64,000 bases of DNA from positions 1 to 64,000 of the forward strand of contig JAJQAZ010000146.1 of NCBI GenBank assembly GCA_021203545.1, given 5' to 3'. Both the position numbers and the translations under genes were made by a program. The notes under the pieces are model-generated. The model had not been told where the DNA came from. It did no database searches and saw nothing but the letters and a program-made list of their open reading frames with translations. Shown here in pieces: positions 44,401 through 54,400 of the stretch. This DNA is from Tannerellaceae bacterium (GTDB taxonomy: Bacteria > Bacteroidota > Bacteroidia > Bacteroidales > Tannerellaceae). Each line of letters begins with the position of its first letter. The stretch's first letter is position 1.

Positions 44401-45723
44401 TAACGGCATCCGGTTCAAGCCTCCTCCCCAGGTGGCAATCCACAGATAACCGCCCCCTTCTATAATATAACAAACCGCATTATGGGACAAACTATTCTTA
44501 TTCCGTACATCATATTTAAAATGAAGAAACGAATTACTCTGGTGGGATAGTTTATTTAAACCACCTTCAACTGTTCCTACCCATATATTTCCCCGTTGGT
44601 CTTCATAAATAGCATTCACCGGATTAGGCGAAATAGAAGAGGGATCAGAGGTATTATGGCGATATGTTTTAAACATATCCCCTTTTTTATCCATTTTGTT
44701 AACACCCCCTTTTTCCGTACCAATCCATATGGTATTATGTTCGTCAATATACAGGGAACTACAAAAATTATTATTTAGTCCAAAGTTCCTATCCGGATTA
44801 TTGGAGATGTGCAGGAATTCTTCTTTTTCCTTATCCATAATACAGATCCCTTTATAAGTAGCCAGAACAAGGTTTCCACCGGATGTTTGAATAATATCTT
44901 TTACATAATCCTGTAAGAGGCTTTTCGGATTCAGGGGATTATTTTTATAATGTTTATATTTTCCACTTATCGGGTTATAACAAAAAAGACCTATATCAGT
45001 ACCAATCCAGAGAGATTTATTATCAGGATAAAAACAAAAGATTGTACCCTGGTCAATATCCGGCAAATTTCCCGGAGCCGGATACAGTTGGAATGTTTGC
45101 CCGGAGACCCAGTTTAGAACACGTATCCCTCTCTCACGGTAACCCACCCATATTCTATTCCGGGGATCAACATACAGGGATAATACAGCCATGCCCTCCT
45201 CTTCCTGAATAGAAGTTATCATAGCGATCTCGCCGGAAGGCTGAAAAGAGACAGTTGCTAATCCTCCTTCATAACCAACCCACAGGTTACCAATAGAATC
45301 CAAAGCAAATGAATGAATAGAAGCGGTAAAAATTTTATGTCCGGCATAAGGTTTAACTGCTATATCTTTTACTTTTCCGGAAGAGAGGTCAATCAGGCTT
45401 ACCCCTTCTTCTGTTCCTACCCAAAGTGTTTTATAATTATCTTCAGCAATTGTATTGACAAAAAGGCTCTGAATTGCATCTTTCTCAGTATGCCTTCCGT
45501 ACCGGATAAACTCATATCCATCAAAACGATTCAACCCGTTCCAGGTGGCAAACCACATAAACCCATAACTGTCTTTATAGATATGGTTAACCGTATTCTG
45601 TGCCATTCCATCCCGCGCTGTCAAATAAGAGAAATGATAGTCATCGACGGATAAATGACCCGAAACTCTTCCTATAAAAAGAGATAAGAAGACTATGATT
45701 AGATATAAAGGGGTGTGTCTCAT
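41443..45723 (-). CDS. Hybrid two-component system regulator (HTCS) of the arabinan locus
   Basis: About 1,426 residues from ATG 45723 (MRHTPLYLIIVFLSLFIGRV). Signal peptide; fourteen or so propeller blades (WFATWNGLNRFDG, LWVGTEEGVSLID); a Y_Y_Y domain (YAYMLEGFDRDWTEV, SAGKYTFKVK); a membrane helix (WFMLLILFLVILSLYAVNEW); coiled coil; histidine kinase (FTNITHEFKTPLTLILGP, then HATPase with GTGIGLYLCRQI); receiver (VVEDNTDMR, LSDIMMPVMDG); AraC-type DNA-binding domain (HISKSFLHKKLQSLVG, EVAYEVGFNDPKYFSRCF). Such proteins sense an oligosaccharide in the periplasm and activate the adjacent polysaccharide locus; here the ligand would be an arabino-oligosaccharide. Stop TAA. Confidence 0.95.
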   Translation of the reverse strand: MRHTPLYLIIVFLSLFIGRVSGHLSVDDYHFSYLTARDGMAQNTVNHIYKDSYGFMWFATWNGLNRFDGYEFIRYGRHTEKDAIQSLFVNTIAEDNYKTLWVGTEEGVSLIDLSSGKVKDIAVKPYAGHKIFTASIHSFALDSIGNLWVGYEGGLATVSFQPSGEIAMITSIQEEEGMAVLSLYVDPRNRIWVGYRERGIRVLNWVSGQTFQLYPAPGNLPDIDQGTIFCFYPDNKSLWIGTDIGLFCYNPISGKYKHYKNNPLNPKSLLQDYVKDIIQTSGGNLVLATYKGICIMDKEKEEFLHISNNPDRNFGLNNNFCSSLYIDEHNTIWIGTEKGGVNKMDKKGDMFKTYRHNTSDPSSISPNPVNAIYEDQRGNIWVGTVEGGLNKLSHQSNSFLHFKYDVRNKNSLSHNAVCYIIEGGGYLWIATWGGGLNRMPLTREGYFEHDTTFIRGDLFKSKFISAMVYDTVLDGIWVTTNSGLEFLDLQNMTVIPILQTAIPDKRITSAAHLSLDQKRILWVGTEKALHSINLNISEVREGKIISERHKVHAKGKPASENDKINCLYSDRNGILWIGTYSNGLFCRVEDEEGGEEFINYGTDAGLADNVLYAIEEDQAGNLWLSSNNGISCFNPVTGLATTFAKEDGLPDNQYYWMSSYTSRNGRIYFGSINGMVSFDPEVVQPDTSLLKVEIVGGWLYNERKSLDEVMNDWTIHGRDKSFSISFSSLYYPSPEKIRYAYMLEGFDRDWTEVDATRRFVTYTNLSAGKYTFKVKCTNPDGRWSEAVTRLSIRVIPPFYKERWFMLLILFLVILSLYAVNEWRTRNLRKQKQQLEQMVEERTEKIESQKNILAKQASDLEETLEELMINQREISKQNKILIEKNDEISLQKQQLEQLSDKLQQATQDKINFFTNITHEFKTPLTLILGPIEQALKLSINPKVIEQLQLVRKNSKYLLSLINQLMDFRKADTQTMKINKTPGNFHDFLHAIVLPFDSLIHSRSVKIEERIRLENPYFRFDHDLMQKVIVNLLSNAIKFTPDDGYITVCTTLLNNPDKSVKYLYISVNDSGSGIPEEKKVHIFDPFFQLENKSIYPVYGQSGTGIGLYLCRQIIELLGGRISVKNNSSGGASFRILIPLDAMDLEVEALQEYYDSPEVYDRSSVEGEEIEPEDPEKPVLLVVEDNTDMRAFIKSILKESFTIIEASNGESGLAKTVRYVPDFILSDIMMPVMDGLEFCKKVKNNFVTSHIPVILLTAKSSTDVRIEGYNVGADGYISKPFSAELLLARINNMMESRNRMHKVFEQSLDVKTLDMHEESQDRIFLDKLMEIIQENYQDATFDVGDLLNKMHISKSFLHKKLQSLVGQSAVKVIRSYRLSKAKEIIENKTGSSQLNISEVAYEVGFNDPKYFSRCFTKQYGKKPSSLLEK

Positions 45724-45824
45724 GGTATACCCAAAAGTCATAATAGTTAAAAGTTCTTACTGGCGAAGATAGGAGAAGTAAATGACAATTCCTAATATAA
45801 AGTGTATGTTTTACAAGAGGTCAT

Positions 45825-45867
45825 AAAAAAGAAAGAACCGGTAAACTTACAACGTCTACCGGTTCCT
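45825..45867 (-). terminator. Terminator of the SusCD-GH43 operon
   Basis: On the minus strand GAACCGGTAGACGTTGTAAG then TTTACCGGTTCTTTCTTTTTT: arms AACCGGTA/TACCGGTT then a T run, just after the GH43 stop at 45874. Confidence 0.8.
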
Positions 45868-45873
45868 TCGAAC

Positions 45874-47790
45874 TTAGTTACTTTTCTTTCCCCAGTATGT
45901 TTTGGTTGTAGTATAACCGGCATATACAATGGTATGCGTTCTGGGATCGGCTTCCCAATCAACTTCGCGTTGCAGGTACAATTTCACTCCATTGGCTGTC
46001 AGTATTTGTTTTTCTGCATCGTAACTCCAGGTTCCCCCTTGCCAGGTGCCATCTGTAATGGTATGGTCGTCCGCGAGGGTCATGTTGCCCGATTCTTTCT
46101 GGTTTCCATAAGAATAAGACAGGTCGATGTGTTCCCAGTTACCTATCAGTTCATCTTCCGTAATGGCTACCCGAGGAACAGCTCCATAGCGTTCGGGCAT
46201 AACGAGTGGCCAGCCGTCTTCCGTCCAGCGGATGCTGCGCACATGTCCCATCATGATGGCATTGCTGGCATTAATTCCACTAATGTCTTTAGGCAGGCGA
46301 CCTTGCGATGCGTAGTACCAGTTGCCGGCACCGTCATCGAAGATGGCGCAGTGTGCAATGCCTACCCAACCATAACTGTTGCTGAATTTGTAGGGGTGGG
46401 TGACTACCGGAAGCACCTCTGTGCTGGTAGTGATATCGGTTCCGTCAATACCGTAATAAGGGCCGGTGATCCGTTCAGCACGGGCTACGCGGGTATTGTA
46501 AGGCACATCCAGTGCGTCATAGGCAAGGAATAGATAATAGTATCCGGTTTCCGGATTGTAGATCACTTCCGGAGCTTCGGAACCTTGCCAACGGCTATTG
46601 GCTCCACGTCTATAGATAAGTTTTCCGTAAGTCGATTCTTCGGGAATGTCCCACGGTGCACCCAGTTCTCTAAGTGGTTTTCCGGTTGCGGCATCCAGTT
46701 GCAGGGCAGCGATACCACTATGCCATGAGCCGTAGATGAGCCAGTGTTCGCCTTCGTTCGTAATGATATACGATGGGTCGATGGCATTCCATTTAAAATA
46801 GCCATCCCAGTTGTCTGCGGAAAGTCGTCCCCACTCATTCATACCCAAATCGGAAGAAGAGCATACTACGAATCCTTTATCTTCCCATACATTACTCGCC
46901 GGATCGGCAGTTTCCATCAGGCCGATGAAAGCACGTTCGGTCCAGGAATTATCGTAATTATCGGCATTATTCGGTGCTCCGGTTTTGATGTAATTGTCGA
47001 TCACAATCGAATAGTACATACGATATTTTCCGGCAGAGACTTTACGGGCGACAGGTGCCCAATAGCCATACTCTGGATTTTCTATAGGATCAAGCCCTTG
47101 TTCTGCACGTATTTCATTAAGCTTTGTTTTTACCCACGTTGGTGTTTCATCCATTGTCGATCCCAGGTATTCCCAGTTCACAAGGTCTTTGGAACGGCGG
47201 CCGTGGAAATGTCCGTGTCCATCATGTACATTGCCGTAAGATGCATCGGTTTGATACATATAGTAATATCCGTCTTCGGCCAGCATAACGGTGGGGTCGT
47301 GTACGTTTGCCAGGTTCCATTCATTGCGTTGGTCCCAGCCGGCTATGCCTGTGTAGTTATCCGCATAGTCGGGTGCCTCGTAGATTCTGAGCTGTTCGTC
47401 CAGAGGGAGGACTTCTGTGGTTGCCGTGATCGCATCCGAGTAGGTATAACGGCTGTTACTGTAGGCATAAGCACGGATATAGTAAGAGGTGTTGCCCATC
47501 AAACCGGATATAGTTGCACTGAAATTCTCGTCTGCTTCTACTACATTGTCTTTGATAGTAGGCTCCTGGGCGTTTACACTATAGACAAATCCCCTCATGA
47601 CTACGTTATTCACATTGCCGGTGACGGATGAATTAACGGTCAGTGTGTAGCCTGTAGTTTCGGTTACCTGGGGAGTGGCTACGTCTATATCGCTGTTTCT
47701 ATTGTATTCGGTATCGTCCAGCCCATCGGAGCAAGCCGTGTAAACGAAGACCGTCAGCAGGGATATTAATAAAAATGTTACTTTTTTCAT
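45874..47790 (-). CDS. GH43 arabinan endo-1,5-alpha-L-arabinanase-like lipoprotein
   Basis: 638 residues. Lipoprotein Cys at 20 (VFVYTACSDG). Residues about 40-126 form an Ig/FN3-like domain (SATISGLMGNTSYYIRAYAYS). The GH43 five-blade propeller follows with catalytic Asp about 165 in NVHDPTVM, pKa-modulating Asp in KWNAIDPSYII and acid Glu in GSEAPEVIYNP. The C-terminal beta domain from about 550 (LIGNWEHIDLSYSYGNQ) is typical of endo-arabinanases. As the last gene of the SusCD operon with a surface lipid anchor, it probably cuts arabinan outside the cell for uptake by SusCD. Confidence 0.9.
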   Translation of the reverse strand: MKKVTFLLISLLTVFVYTACSDGLDDTEYNRNSDIDVATPQVTETTGYTLTVNSSVTGNVNNVVMRGFVYSVNAQEPTIKDNVVEADENFSATISGLMGNTSYYIRAYAYSNSRYTYSDAITATTEVLPLDEQLRIYEAPDYADNYTGIAGWDQRNEWNLANVHDPTVMLAEDGYYYMYQTDASYGNVHDGHGHFHGRRSKDLVNWEYLGSTMDETPTWVKTKLNEIRAEQGLDPIENPEYGYWAPVARKVSAGKYRMYYSIVIDNYIKTGAPNNADNYDNSWTERAFIGLMETADPASNVWEDKGFVVCSSSDLGMNEWGRLSADNWDGYFKWNAIDPSYIITNEGEHWLIYGSWHSGIAALQLDAATGKPLRELGAPWDIPEESTYGKLIYRRGANSRWQGSEAPEVIYNPETGYYYLFLAYDALDVPYNTRVARAERITGPYYGIDGTDITTSTEVLPVVTHPYKFSNSYGWVGIAHCAIFDDGAGNWYYASQGRLPKDISGINASNAIMMGHVRSIRWTEDGWPLVMPERYGAVPRVAITEDELIGNWEHIDLSYSYGNQKESGNMTLADDHTITDGTWQGGTWSYDAEKQILTANGVKLYLQREVDWEADPRTHTIVYAGYTTTKTYWGKKSN

Positions 47791-47815
47791 TCGATTGGTA
47801 TGTTCTTAAGATCCA

Positions 47816-47844
47816 TGCCGTTCCTCTATCAGAGGAAACGGCAT
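47816..47844 (-). promoter_or_regulatory. Intercistronic hairpin between SGBP and GH43
   Basis: TGCCGTTCCTCT-ATC-AGAGGAAACGGCA forms a strong stem without a T run. In the 80-base gap it could protect or process the message and set the relative amount of the two proteins. Confidence 0.55.
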
Positions 47845-47870
47845 AGACGATAAAGAATTAATAATTATTC

Positions 47871-49652
47871 TCATTCATTGAATACGAGATGCGCTTTTTC
47901 GACAGACAATCTAAAGTACAGGTCATCGGGAACTATGGTATTGATGCCCAAATAATACTGGGTGGAAGTTGTACCTGTAGTACCCTCCATCACTGCCTGA
48001 ACATCGGCGGTGCTATTGCCGCAGTTGGTCACGTAGATTATGACTTTGGCTCCATTCATACCGGCAAGCCAGGTCGCCCAGTCGCCTTGTGTCCCGTCGT
48101 GAACGCAGGCATCGTATCCATTGCCTGTTCCCCAGTTATCGGCGCGAACAAATGCGTATTCGTCAGTAACATTCTCTTTATGGAGAAACACAAGAAAGTT
48201 GTTCCAGTTGGCAGCCTGATCGCTGTAATTGGTGAAAGTGATAGACTTTGTCTCGCCCACAGATACTTTGAACTTGTCGGAGGAGTCTTCATTGAAGGCC
48301 GTTGAATTGTCTGTGGCTCCTACCACGCTGGCTGTGTTGGTCACAACAGAAACTGCAGACTCGGAGACAGTAACCCCTACCGTGGTGGTGACTCCATCTT
48401 CGCTGGTAATGGTAACGGTCTGATTACCGGTCTTCGCGGGAACGGCAGAGAAGCTGAGTCTCGCATTGTCAATGGTTCTTGAGCTTCCATCGGCGTAAGT
48501 TGCTGTAACCACCATACCTGTTGGGTCGAAGGCCATCGTCCGGTTTGTCAAAGTCTGGGTGGCAGCCGAGGTATAATAATAGTATTGTGTACGCGAGGGT
48601 GAGGTAGTTACCTGAATGGATAAAATCTTGTCCACGACTTCAAAAGTAGCATTCGCCACAATCGGTTGTTCACTATTCTCACCCTTAAAGGTTTTATTGT
48701 AGATGACTACAAGAGTTTTCACGCCCACTTGATCCATATCGGGGATGGCAGAGAAATGAAGTTCGGAAGCCGTTACGGTTTTGGTCACTCCCTCTTCGAA
48801 GGTAACGAAGGCTGATACATTGGCCATGGCTTCTTCGAGCGAAGTACCTATGCTGACCTGATCAGGTACATTTTGCAGTTGCATTGATACCGGATTTTTG
48901 TCTTCGGCAGAAGTCAGGCCTTCGATAGGAACGATGTTGGTCTGCTGGAAGTCGATGTATGAACCTTCAGGAGCCAGGAAGCAGCGGATGTTGGTATTAC
49001 CCGGATCCGGGTTCAGATTTACTTCCTTATAGGGTTGCTCGTACGTCTTGGTGGCTTCGCTGTTATAAATCTTTACGTTGAAAGCACTTGCGCTGGTGCG
49101 GTCCACGGTGATCGTTATCTTGCCACCCAATCTCTGTACATTAGCGTCGATATTGTCTACAGGATCGAGAAGCAGGGTACTTGTGCTGTACTTAAAAAAG
49201 AGATGGTCGCCCCATTGCGAGTTGTAGGCTAAAGAATCGTTTGTGGCATCAAAGCGGATAACTCCGTATTCGGCATAACCTGCGCCTTCACGATCCACAT
49301 CGTTGGTGATGACTAGGGCAAAGTTCTTGTAATACGTGTTATCGGCCGGATTGATGTGGAGGTTGATTACCGCATTCCACTTCTCGCCGTCGGGTACTAC
49401 GTAATACTTGGAGAAGGCAGACCAAAAGCCGGAGGTATAATCCGTATTTCCGAAGGTGTACACATCTTCCAGCATGCCTTCAAGCTCTTCTTCATCCGGT
49501 TGCGTCTTCGAATCTTCAATTTCCTGTATTTTATCGGAAATCCAGTCGGGGGCGTTCACGTCGTAAAGTTCGGCACCCTCGCAGCTTGTCAATGCCAGCA
49601 ACCCTAAGGTTAATGCACAGCAAACGTATGTTATTTTTTTAAGTAATCTCAT
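47871..49652 (-). CDS. Surface glycan-binding lipoprotein (SusE/F position)
   Basis: 593 residues, lipoprotein Cys at 24 (ALTSCEG). The N-terminal half (about 50-230) is a jelly-roll-like domain (WNAVINLHINPADNTYYKNF). Bacterial Ig-like repeats follow (VVTATYADGSSRTIDNARLS), then a second lectin-like domain at about 440-593 (TKSITFTNYSDQAANWNNF, VIIYVTNCGNSTADVQA). It follows susD in the operon, the place of glycan-binding proteins. No catalytic motif is seen. The ligand is probably arabinan. Stop TGA. Confidence 0.82.
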   Translation of the reverse strand: MRLLKKITYVCCALTLGLLALTSCEGAELYDVNAPDWISDKIQEIEDSKTQPDEEELEGMLEDVYTFGNTDYTSGFWSAFSKYYVVPDGEKWNAVINLHINPADNTYYKNFALVITNDVDREGAGYAEYGVIRFDATNDSLAYNSQWGDHLFFKYSTSTLLLDPVDNIDANVQRLGGKITITVDRTSASAFNVKIYNSEATKTYEQPYKEVNLNPDPGNTNIRCFLAPEGSYIDFQQTNIVPIEGLTSAEDKNPVSMQLQNVPDQVSIGTSLEEAMANVSAFVTFEEGVTKTVTASELHFSAIPDMDQVGVKTLVVIYNKTFKGENSEQPIVANATFEVVDKILSIQVTTSPSRTQYYYYTSAATQTLTNRTMAFDPTGMVVTATYADGSSRTIDNARLSFSAVPAKTGNQTVTITSEDGVTTTVGVTVSESAVSVVTNTASVVGATDNSTAFNEDSSDKFKVSVGETKSITFTNYSDQAANWNNFLVFLHKENVTDEYAFVRADNWGTGNGYDACVHDGTQGDWATWLAGMNGAKVIIYVTNCGNSTADVQAVMEGTTGTTSTQYYLGINTIVPDDLYFRLSVEKAHLVFNE

Positions 49653-49686
49653 TGTCTTAAATTTAAAGAATGTAATTGTTTCTTGT

Positions 49687-51438
49687 TTATCTGCTTAAAT
49701 CTACAACCGGACGCACTTTCCAACCATTGCTGTTGAAATAAGAGGAGTTGTCCGTGCTATAGTTAGCCGAATTACCTTCCAGATTAGGGTTGTTGTTCAA
49801 CAACTGCTGCACAATGGGCAGGAATTCATGTCCCGGTAAGTAGGTGTCGTAAGTGCTCTTCAGTTCAGAATCGGTTGCTATATCGCTGTAGCTCACAGGA
49901 TCCTTTACCCCCTCTGTAGAGCGGCGTACCGTGCCGTGTTCCTTGAGTTGCTGCAAGCGGCCGTTGTCGTAGAAGAAGCCCCAGCGGATGAGATCGAAGC
50001 CCCGGCCGAATTCGCAGCCAAACTCCTTAGGACGTTCCACGTTGGCTATCTGTTCGAATAGTTTGTCGGCGTTGTTGAAGTCCTGAAGTTCTAAGTTGGC
50101 CAGACCGGCACGGTTACGCACCTCGTTGATCCAATCGATAGCCTGCTGTGTAGGGCCATTGACCTCGTTTTCGCATTCGGCAGCAAGTAGCAATACATCA
50201 GCATAGCGCATCATGCGTAGGTTAATACCACAGCGTAAGCCTGTAACGACGGAATTGTAGAGACCGGTACGGAGGTTCGTGAATTTGGCTATTGGCAGAC
50301 CGCCGTAAATGTTGTTCGTCACGATATTGTCGGAGGCTGTAAGTGTGTACGTATAAGCTACATTCCCATACTCGAAATCCTCCCAGTCGGGTTCGTAGGT
50401 TCCGATGGTCCAATAAAGACGGGGGTCGAGTGTACCCTTCGTGGTGCGCTCTTCTTTAAAAAGATGGTAAAGCCAGGGTGAAGCTGAAATATCGGCCCAA
50501 CCACCATAGTTGCCGGGAGCGAAGTTGCTCTCAATGGCCGATCCTTGTGTGGCATTAGGGCTTGTGTTCACCGGAGTCCATTCGTCGTCGGTGCCTTGCG
50601 CCCCATAGTCGAGGTACTGCACTTCGAAGAGGCTTTCTGCGTTGTTCTCGTAGTTCGAACCTTCACGGAAATTATCTCCATAGTTATCCATCAGTCTATA
50701 CGTGCCATACTTCTTACCGATAATGTCTTTCAGGACCGGGAGTGCATCGCTGTATTTTTGGCGCATCATCAGGGCGTGGGCATAATAGCCTGCCGCAGCA
50801 CCACAGGTGGCACGTCCGCCGGCCCACTCGCCGCCTTCGTCACGGGAAGGAAGCAGTTCCATCGCTTCCCTGAAGTCTTTTTCTACCTGCTCCAGTACTT
50901 CATCGTAGGTGCTGTTGCCTTTATAAAGTTCTTCGAGCGACGAATAGTCGGCGTAGTCGGTAATGAGGGGCGGATTTTGATAATAACCCACCAGGTTGTA
51001 GTACGACAGTCCGCGCAGGAAAAGCATTTGTCCTTTGATGCGTTTCATTTTATCAGAAAGTTGGCTGTTATCTTCATCGCAACGGGAAAGGGCGAAGTTA
51101 CATACATTGATGGTGTAGTACCATTCCCGCCAGGGCCACCATGTAATGTCCGAAGTAACTTCCGCATTCAGGTCATCGAAAGGTATATACCACACTTGTG
51201 AAGAGTTCCAGGCTTCATCTCCACGGCACACGTCAATAGTGTAGCCTACACGGGCATAAGAACCCTCCATACGGATGTGGTTGTAGGCAGCAATCACAGA
51301 TTCCTCCAAATCATCGGCATTAAAACCGAAAGTACTTGAAGTTTGCTGGTTGGGATTCAATAAATCCAACTTGTCGCTGCAAGAAAACAGCGTACTAAAT
51401 CCCAGAATGAGAGCAAGTGAATATTTATATAGTTTCAT
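49687..51438 (-). CDS. susD: SusD/RagB outer-membrane lipoprotein
   Basis: 583 residues. Lipoprotein Cys at 20 (STLFSCSDKLD). SusD family segments are GQMLFLRGLSYYNLVGYYQNPPLI, YAHALMMRQKYSDALPVLKDII, LRMMRYADVLLLAAECENEVNG and FGCEFGRGFDLIRWGFFYD. It caps the SusC barrel and binds the glycan. It follows susC after 25 bases. Confidence 0.95.
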   Translation of the reverse strand: MKLYKYSLALILGFSTLFSCSDKLDLLNPNQQTSSTFGFNADDLEESVIAAYNHIRMEGSYARVGYTIDVCRGDEAWNSSQVWYIPFDDLNAEVTSDITWWPWREWYYTINVCNFALSRCDEDNSQLSDKMKRIKGQMLFLRGLSYYNLVGYYQNPPLITDYADYSSLEELYKGNSTYDEVLEQVEKDFREAMELLPSRDEGGEWAGGRATCGAAAGYYAHALMMRQKYSDALPVLKDIIGKKYGTYRLMDNYGDNFREGSNYENNAESLFEVQYLDYGAQGTDDEWTPVNTSPNATQGSAIESNFAPGNYGGWADISASPWLYHLFKEERTTKGTLDPRLYWTIGTYEPDWEDFEYGNVAYTYTLTASDNIVTNNIYGGLPIAKFTNLRTGLYNSVVTGLRCGINLRMMRYADVLLLAAECENEVNGPTQQAIDWINEVRNRAGLANLELQDFNNADKLFEQIANVERPKEFGCEFGRGFDLIRWGFFYDNGRLQQLKEHGTVRRSTEGVKDPVSYSDIATDSELKSTYDTYLPGHEFLPIVQQLLNNNPNLEGNSANYSTDNSSYFNSNGWKVRPVVDLSR

Positions 51439-51463
51439 AAAATATGTTTTTAGGTAATAACAA

Positions 51464-54400
51464 TTAGAATGTTAAATGAGCGCCACACATGAAAGTGCGT
51501 GCAGTAGGATAAGAACAGAAGTTATATCCCGGGGTGAAAGTTCCTCCCGCATAGTCAACATTATAACCGTGATAGCCGGTGAATGTGTGAAGATTTTGTG
51601 CTGACACATAGAAACGCACATTAGTTACATAGTTGCCGAACCACTTATCGGGGAAGTTGTAGCCCAACTCTATGTTGGCAATCTTCCAGTAGGCCGCGTT
51701 CTGAATCTTGCGCGAACTGAAGAGGTCGTTCCAGCCCAGGCTGGCACTGTTGGTAACATACGTGCGTGGCACGTTGGAGAGGTAAGTGCTGCCGTCTTCA
51801 CTCCAGCGGTTAGCATCGAGCATACACACATCTTTGTTTCCCCAGCCATAGGCAGAGTTAAGCGAGTTGTATATGTCATCGCTGACGTGATAATTCAGCG
51901 CACCGAAAGTAGCGATGCTCAAGTCGAAACGCTTGTATTCAAAGCGGGCACTAAGGCCGAAATTAATCTTAGGCATACCGCTACCCAACACCACCTGGTC
52001 GTAGGCGTCTATTTTACCGTCAGGTACACCGTCCGGTCCGCTCACGTCCTTATAGAGTAGGTCGCCAACCTGAGCACCCTCCTGAGTAGCATGATTGTCC
52101 AAGTCTGCCTGCGTACGGGCAATACCCTCATAAACCCAGCCGTAGAACTGACCTATTTCCTGCCCCACATTGGTTATGTAGGCTCCGGTGATGTAGGAGT
52201 CGGTACCAAAACCTAACGAAGTTACACGGTTGCGCAACGTGCTGAGGTTGCCCGAAACTTCATACTTGAAGGCGTGGTCGCGGTTGCGGTAAGTAGCCGA
52301 GAACTCAAAACCGGAGTTGTTCATAGAGGCGGCATTCATTACAACGGTAGTATTGGACACACCTGCTTGTTCCGGAACAGGAACATCATACAACAGGTCC
52401 TGGCTGGTATTCTTGTACCACTCTGCCGTAAACTCCAGGCGGTTGCGGAATAAGGCGAGGTCAATACCCACATTGTAGGTCTTCTTTTTCTCCCATGCCA
52501 GATTATTATCCACGAAAGTAGAAATGGCAGAACCGGTTACTATGTTACCATTGAAACTATAGGTCATGTTGTTGCGCGACATAACAGCCTGATACATATA
52601 CTCGCCGATATTCTCGTTACCGAGTACACCATAACTACCACGGACTTTGAACATATTCACCGTATTCGTATCGAAAGGGAAGAAGTTTTCTCTGTCGAAG
52701 CGCCAGCCCGCAGAGATGGAGGGGAAAGTGCCCCAACGGATACTTCTGGTCAGGCGGGAACTACCATCCCGGCGCACTGTTGCCGATATCAGGTATCTGT
52801 CATTGTAATTGTAGTTGATTCGGCCGATATAGGACAAGATGGAGTGCTTGTATTCGTAACTTTCAGAATACGTGTCAGCAGCATTCTGGAGCTGTAGGAA
52901 GTACGGTTCAGTGAAGTTGAGGCCCCATCCGGTCAGCAGGTCGGTGGTTTCCTCCTGGTACGTCTGCCCTGCCACTACGTTGATGTGGTGCTTGCCTATC
53001 GTACCGTCGTAAGTAACTATGTTCTCTATCAGCGCATCCGTATAATCGCGCGATGCCTTGGTAAGCCGTTCGTTGCTTTTGGACAGATACACACGGTTAC
53101 TTTGCACCCATGCGGGGATCCAGGTATGATCCTTGGCGTGGGTTTTACTGTAAGAGAGGTTCACTTTATAGTTGAGCTTATGATCTTTGCTCTCGAAGCC
53201 AACCATCTTGAACAGATCCACATCGGCCGATCCGGTTCCCACGAAGCGATCCACACGGGTGTTGCGTTCCATCAGGTTATTTACCAGTAACGGGTTGGAA
53301 GCAGAGATGTCACCATGAACGGTATCGTAGTAAACGCCATAGCCGTAAGCGTCATAATTGAAGTTGTTGGCAATTCCTACCAGGTTATCAAGTACCCATG
53401 TAGAAGAATCGTATGCCTTGATGGTGGGCTGCATGAGCAAAGTGCCGCGCAGTACATTGGTTACGTCGCCGTACAAACCCTGAACGTATTCGGAAGCATT
53501 CGACAAGCCCATATTGTCCTGGTTGGAGTGAGAGTAAACGAAGCTGGTCTGGAACTTGATGAACTTGGTTTCCATGGTGTTGTTTACACGCGCGGTAAAA
53601 CGTTCGTAGTTAGGACCGGCACCTTCGAGTGTTCCTTTTTGGTTGAAATAATCTAATGCTATATTATAAGCATTATTGGCACCACCGCCGGAGAGGTTCA
53701 CGTTGTGATTCTGGCGAATCCCCGTCTTGAACACTTCTTCAAACCAGTTGGTGTTGGTGTCATCCTGGAAATGATATTTTCCGGTTTCGCTGTCAAGTAT
53801 GTATCCCGATGGCAACGGAGTGTTGGAGTTTGCGGCCGCCTGACCGAGGTATTGGCTGTATTGGTCGGCATTCATTACATTATAAACGTTACTGGGAATA
53901 TTATCCACACCGAAGTATCCAGTGTAGTCTACCTTCAGCGGTTGGTCTTTCTGTCCGCGTTTGGTGGTGATGATAATCACACCATTAGCAGCGCGCGAAC
54001 CGTAGATGGCAGCAGCCGAAGCATCTTTCAGAACCTGGATGGTTTCAATATCGTTTGAAGAGAAATCGCGTATAGTAGTTCCCATGGGAACACCGTCGAT
54101 AACATACAGAGGAGCGGTGCTGCCGAAAGATCCGACCCCACGGATACGGACGGTAGGATCGGCACCGGGCTGTCCGTCAGAGGTGACTTGCACACCGGGA
54201 ACCTTTCCTTCGAGCATGGTGGAGATGTTGGAGTTTGATGCCTGTTTCAAGGCTTCCGCATCTACTATAGCAACGGCACCGGTTAAGTCGGCCTTTTTCT
54301 GTGTACCGTAGCCCACGACCACCACTTGGTCAAGTAGCTGGGTGTTGGATTCTAACTGGATAGTTTCAATGATGGCACGATTACGAACAGCCACTTCGCG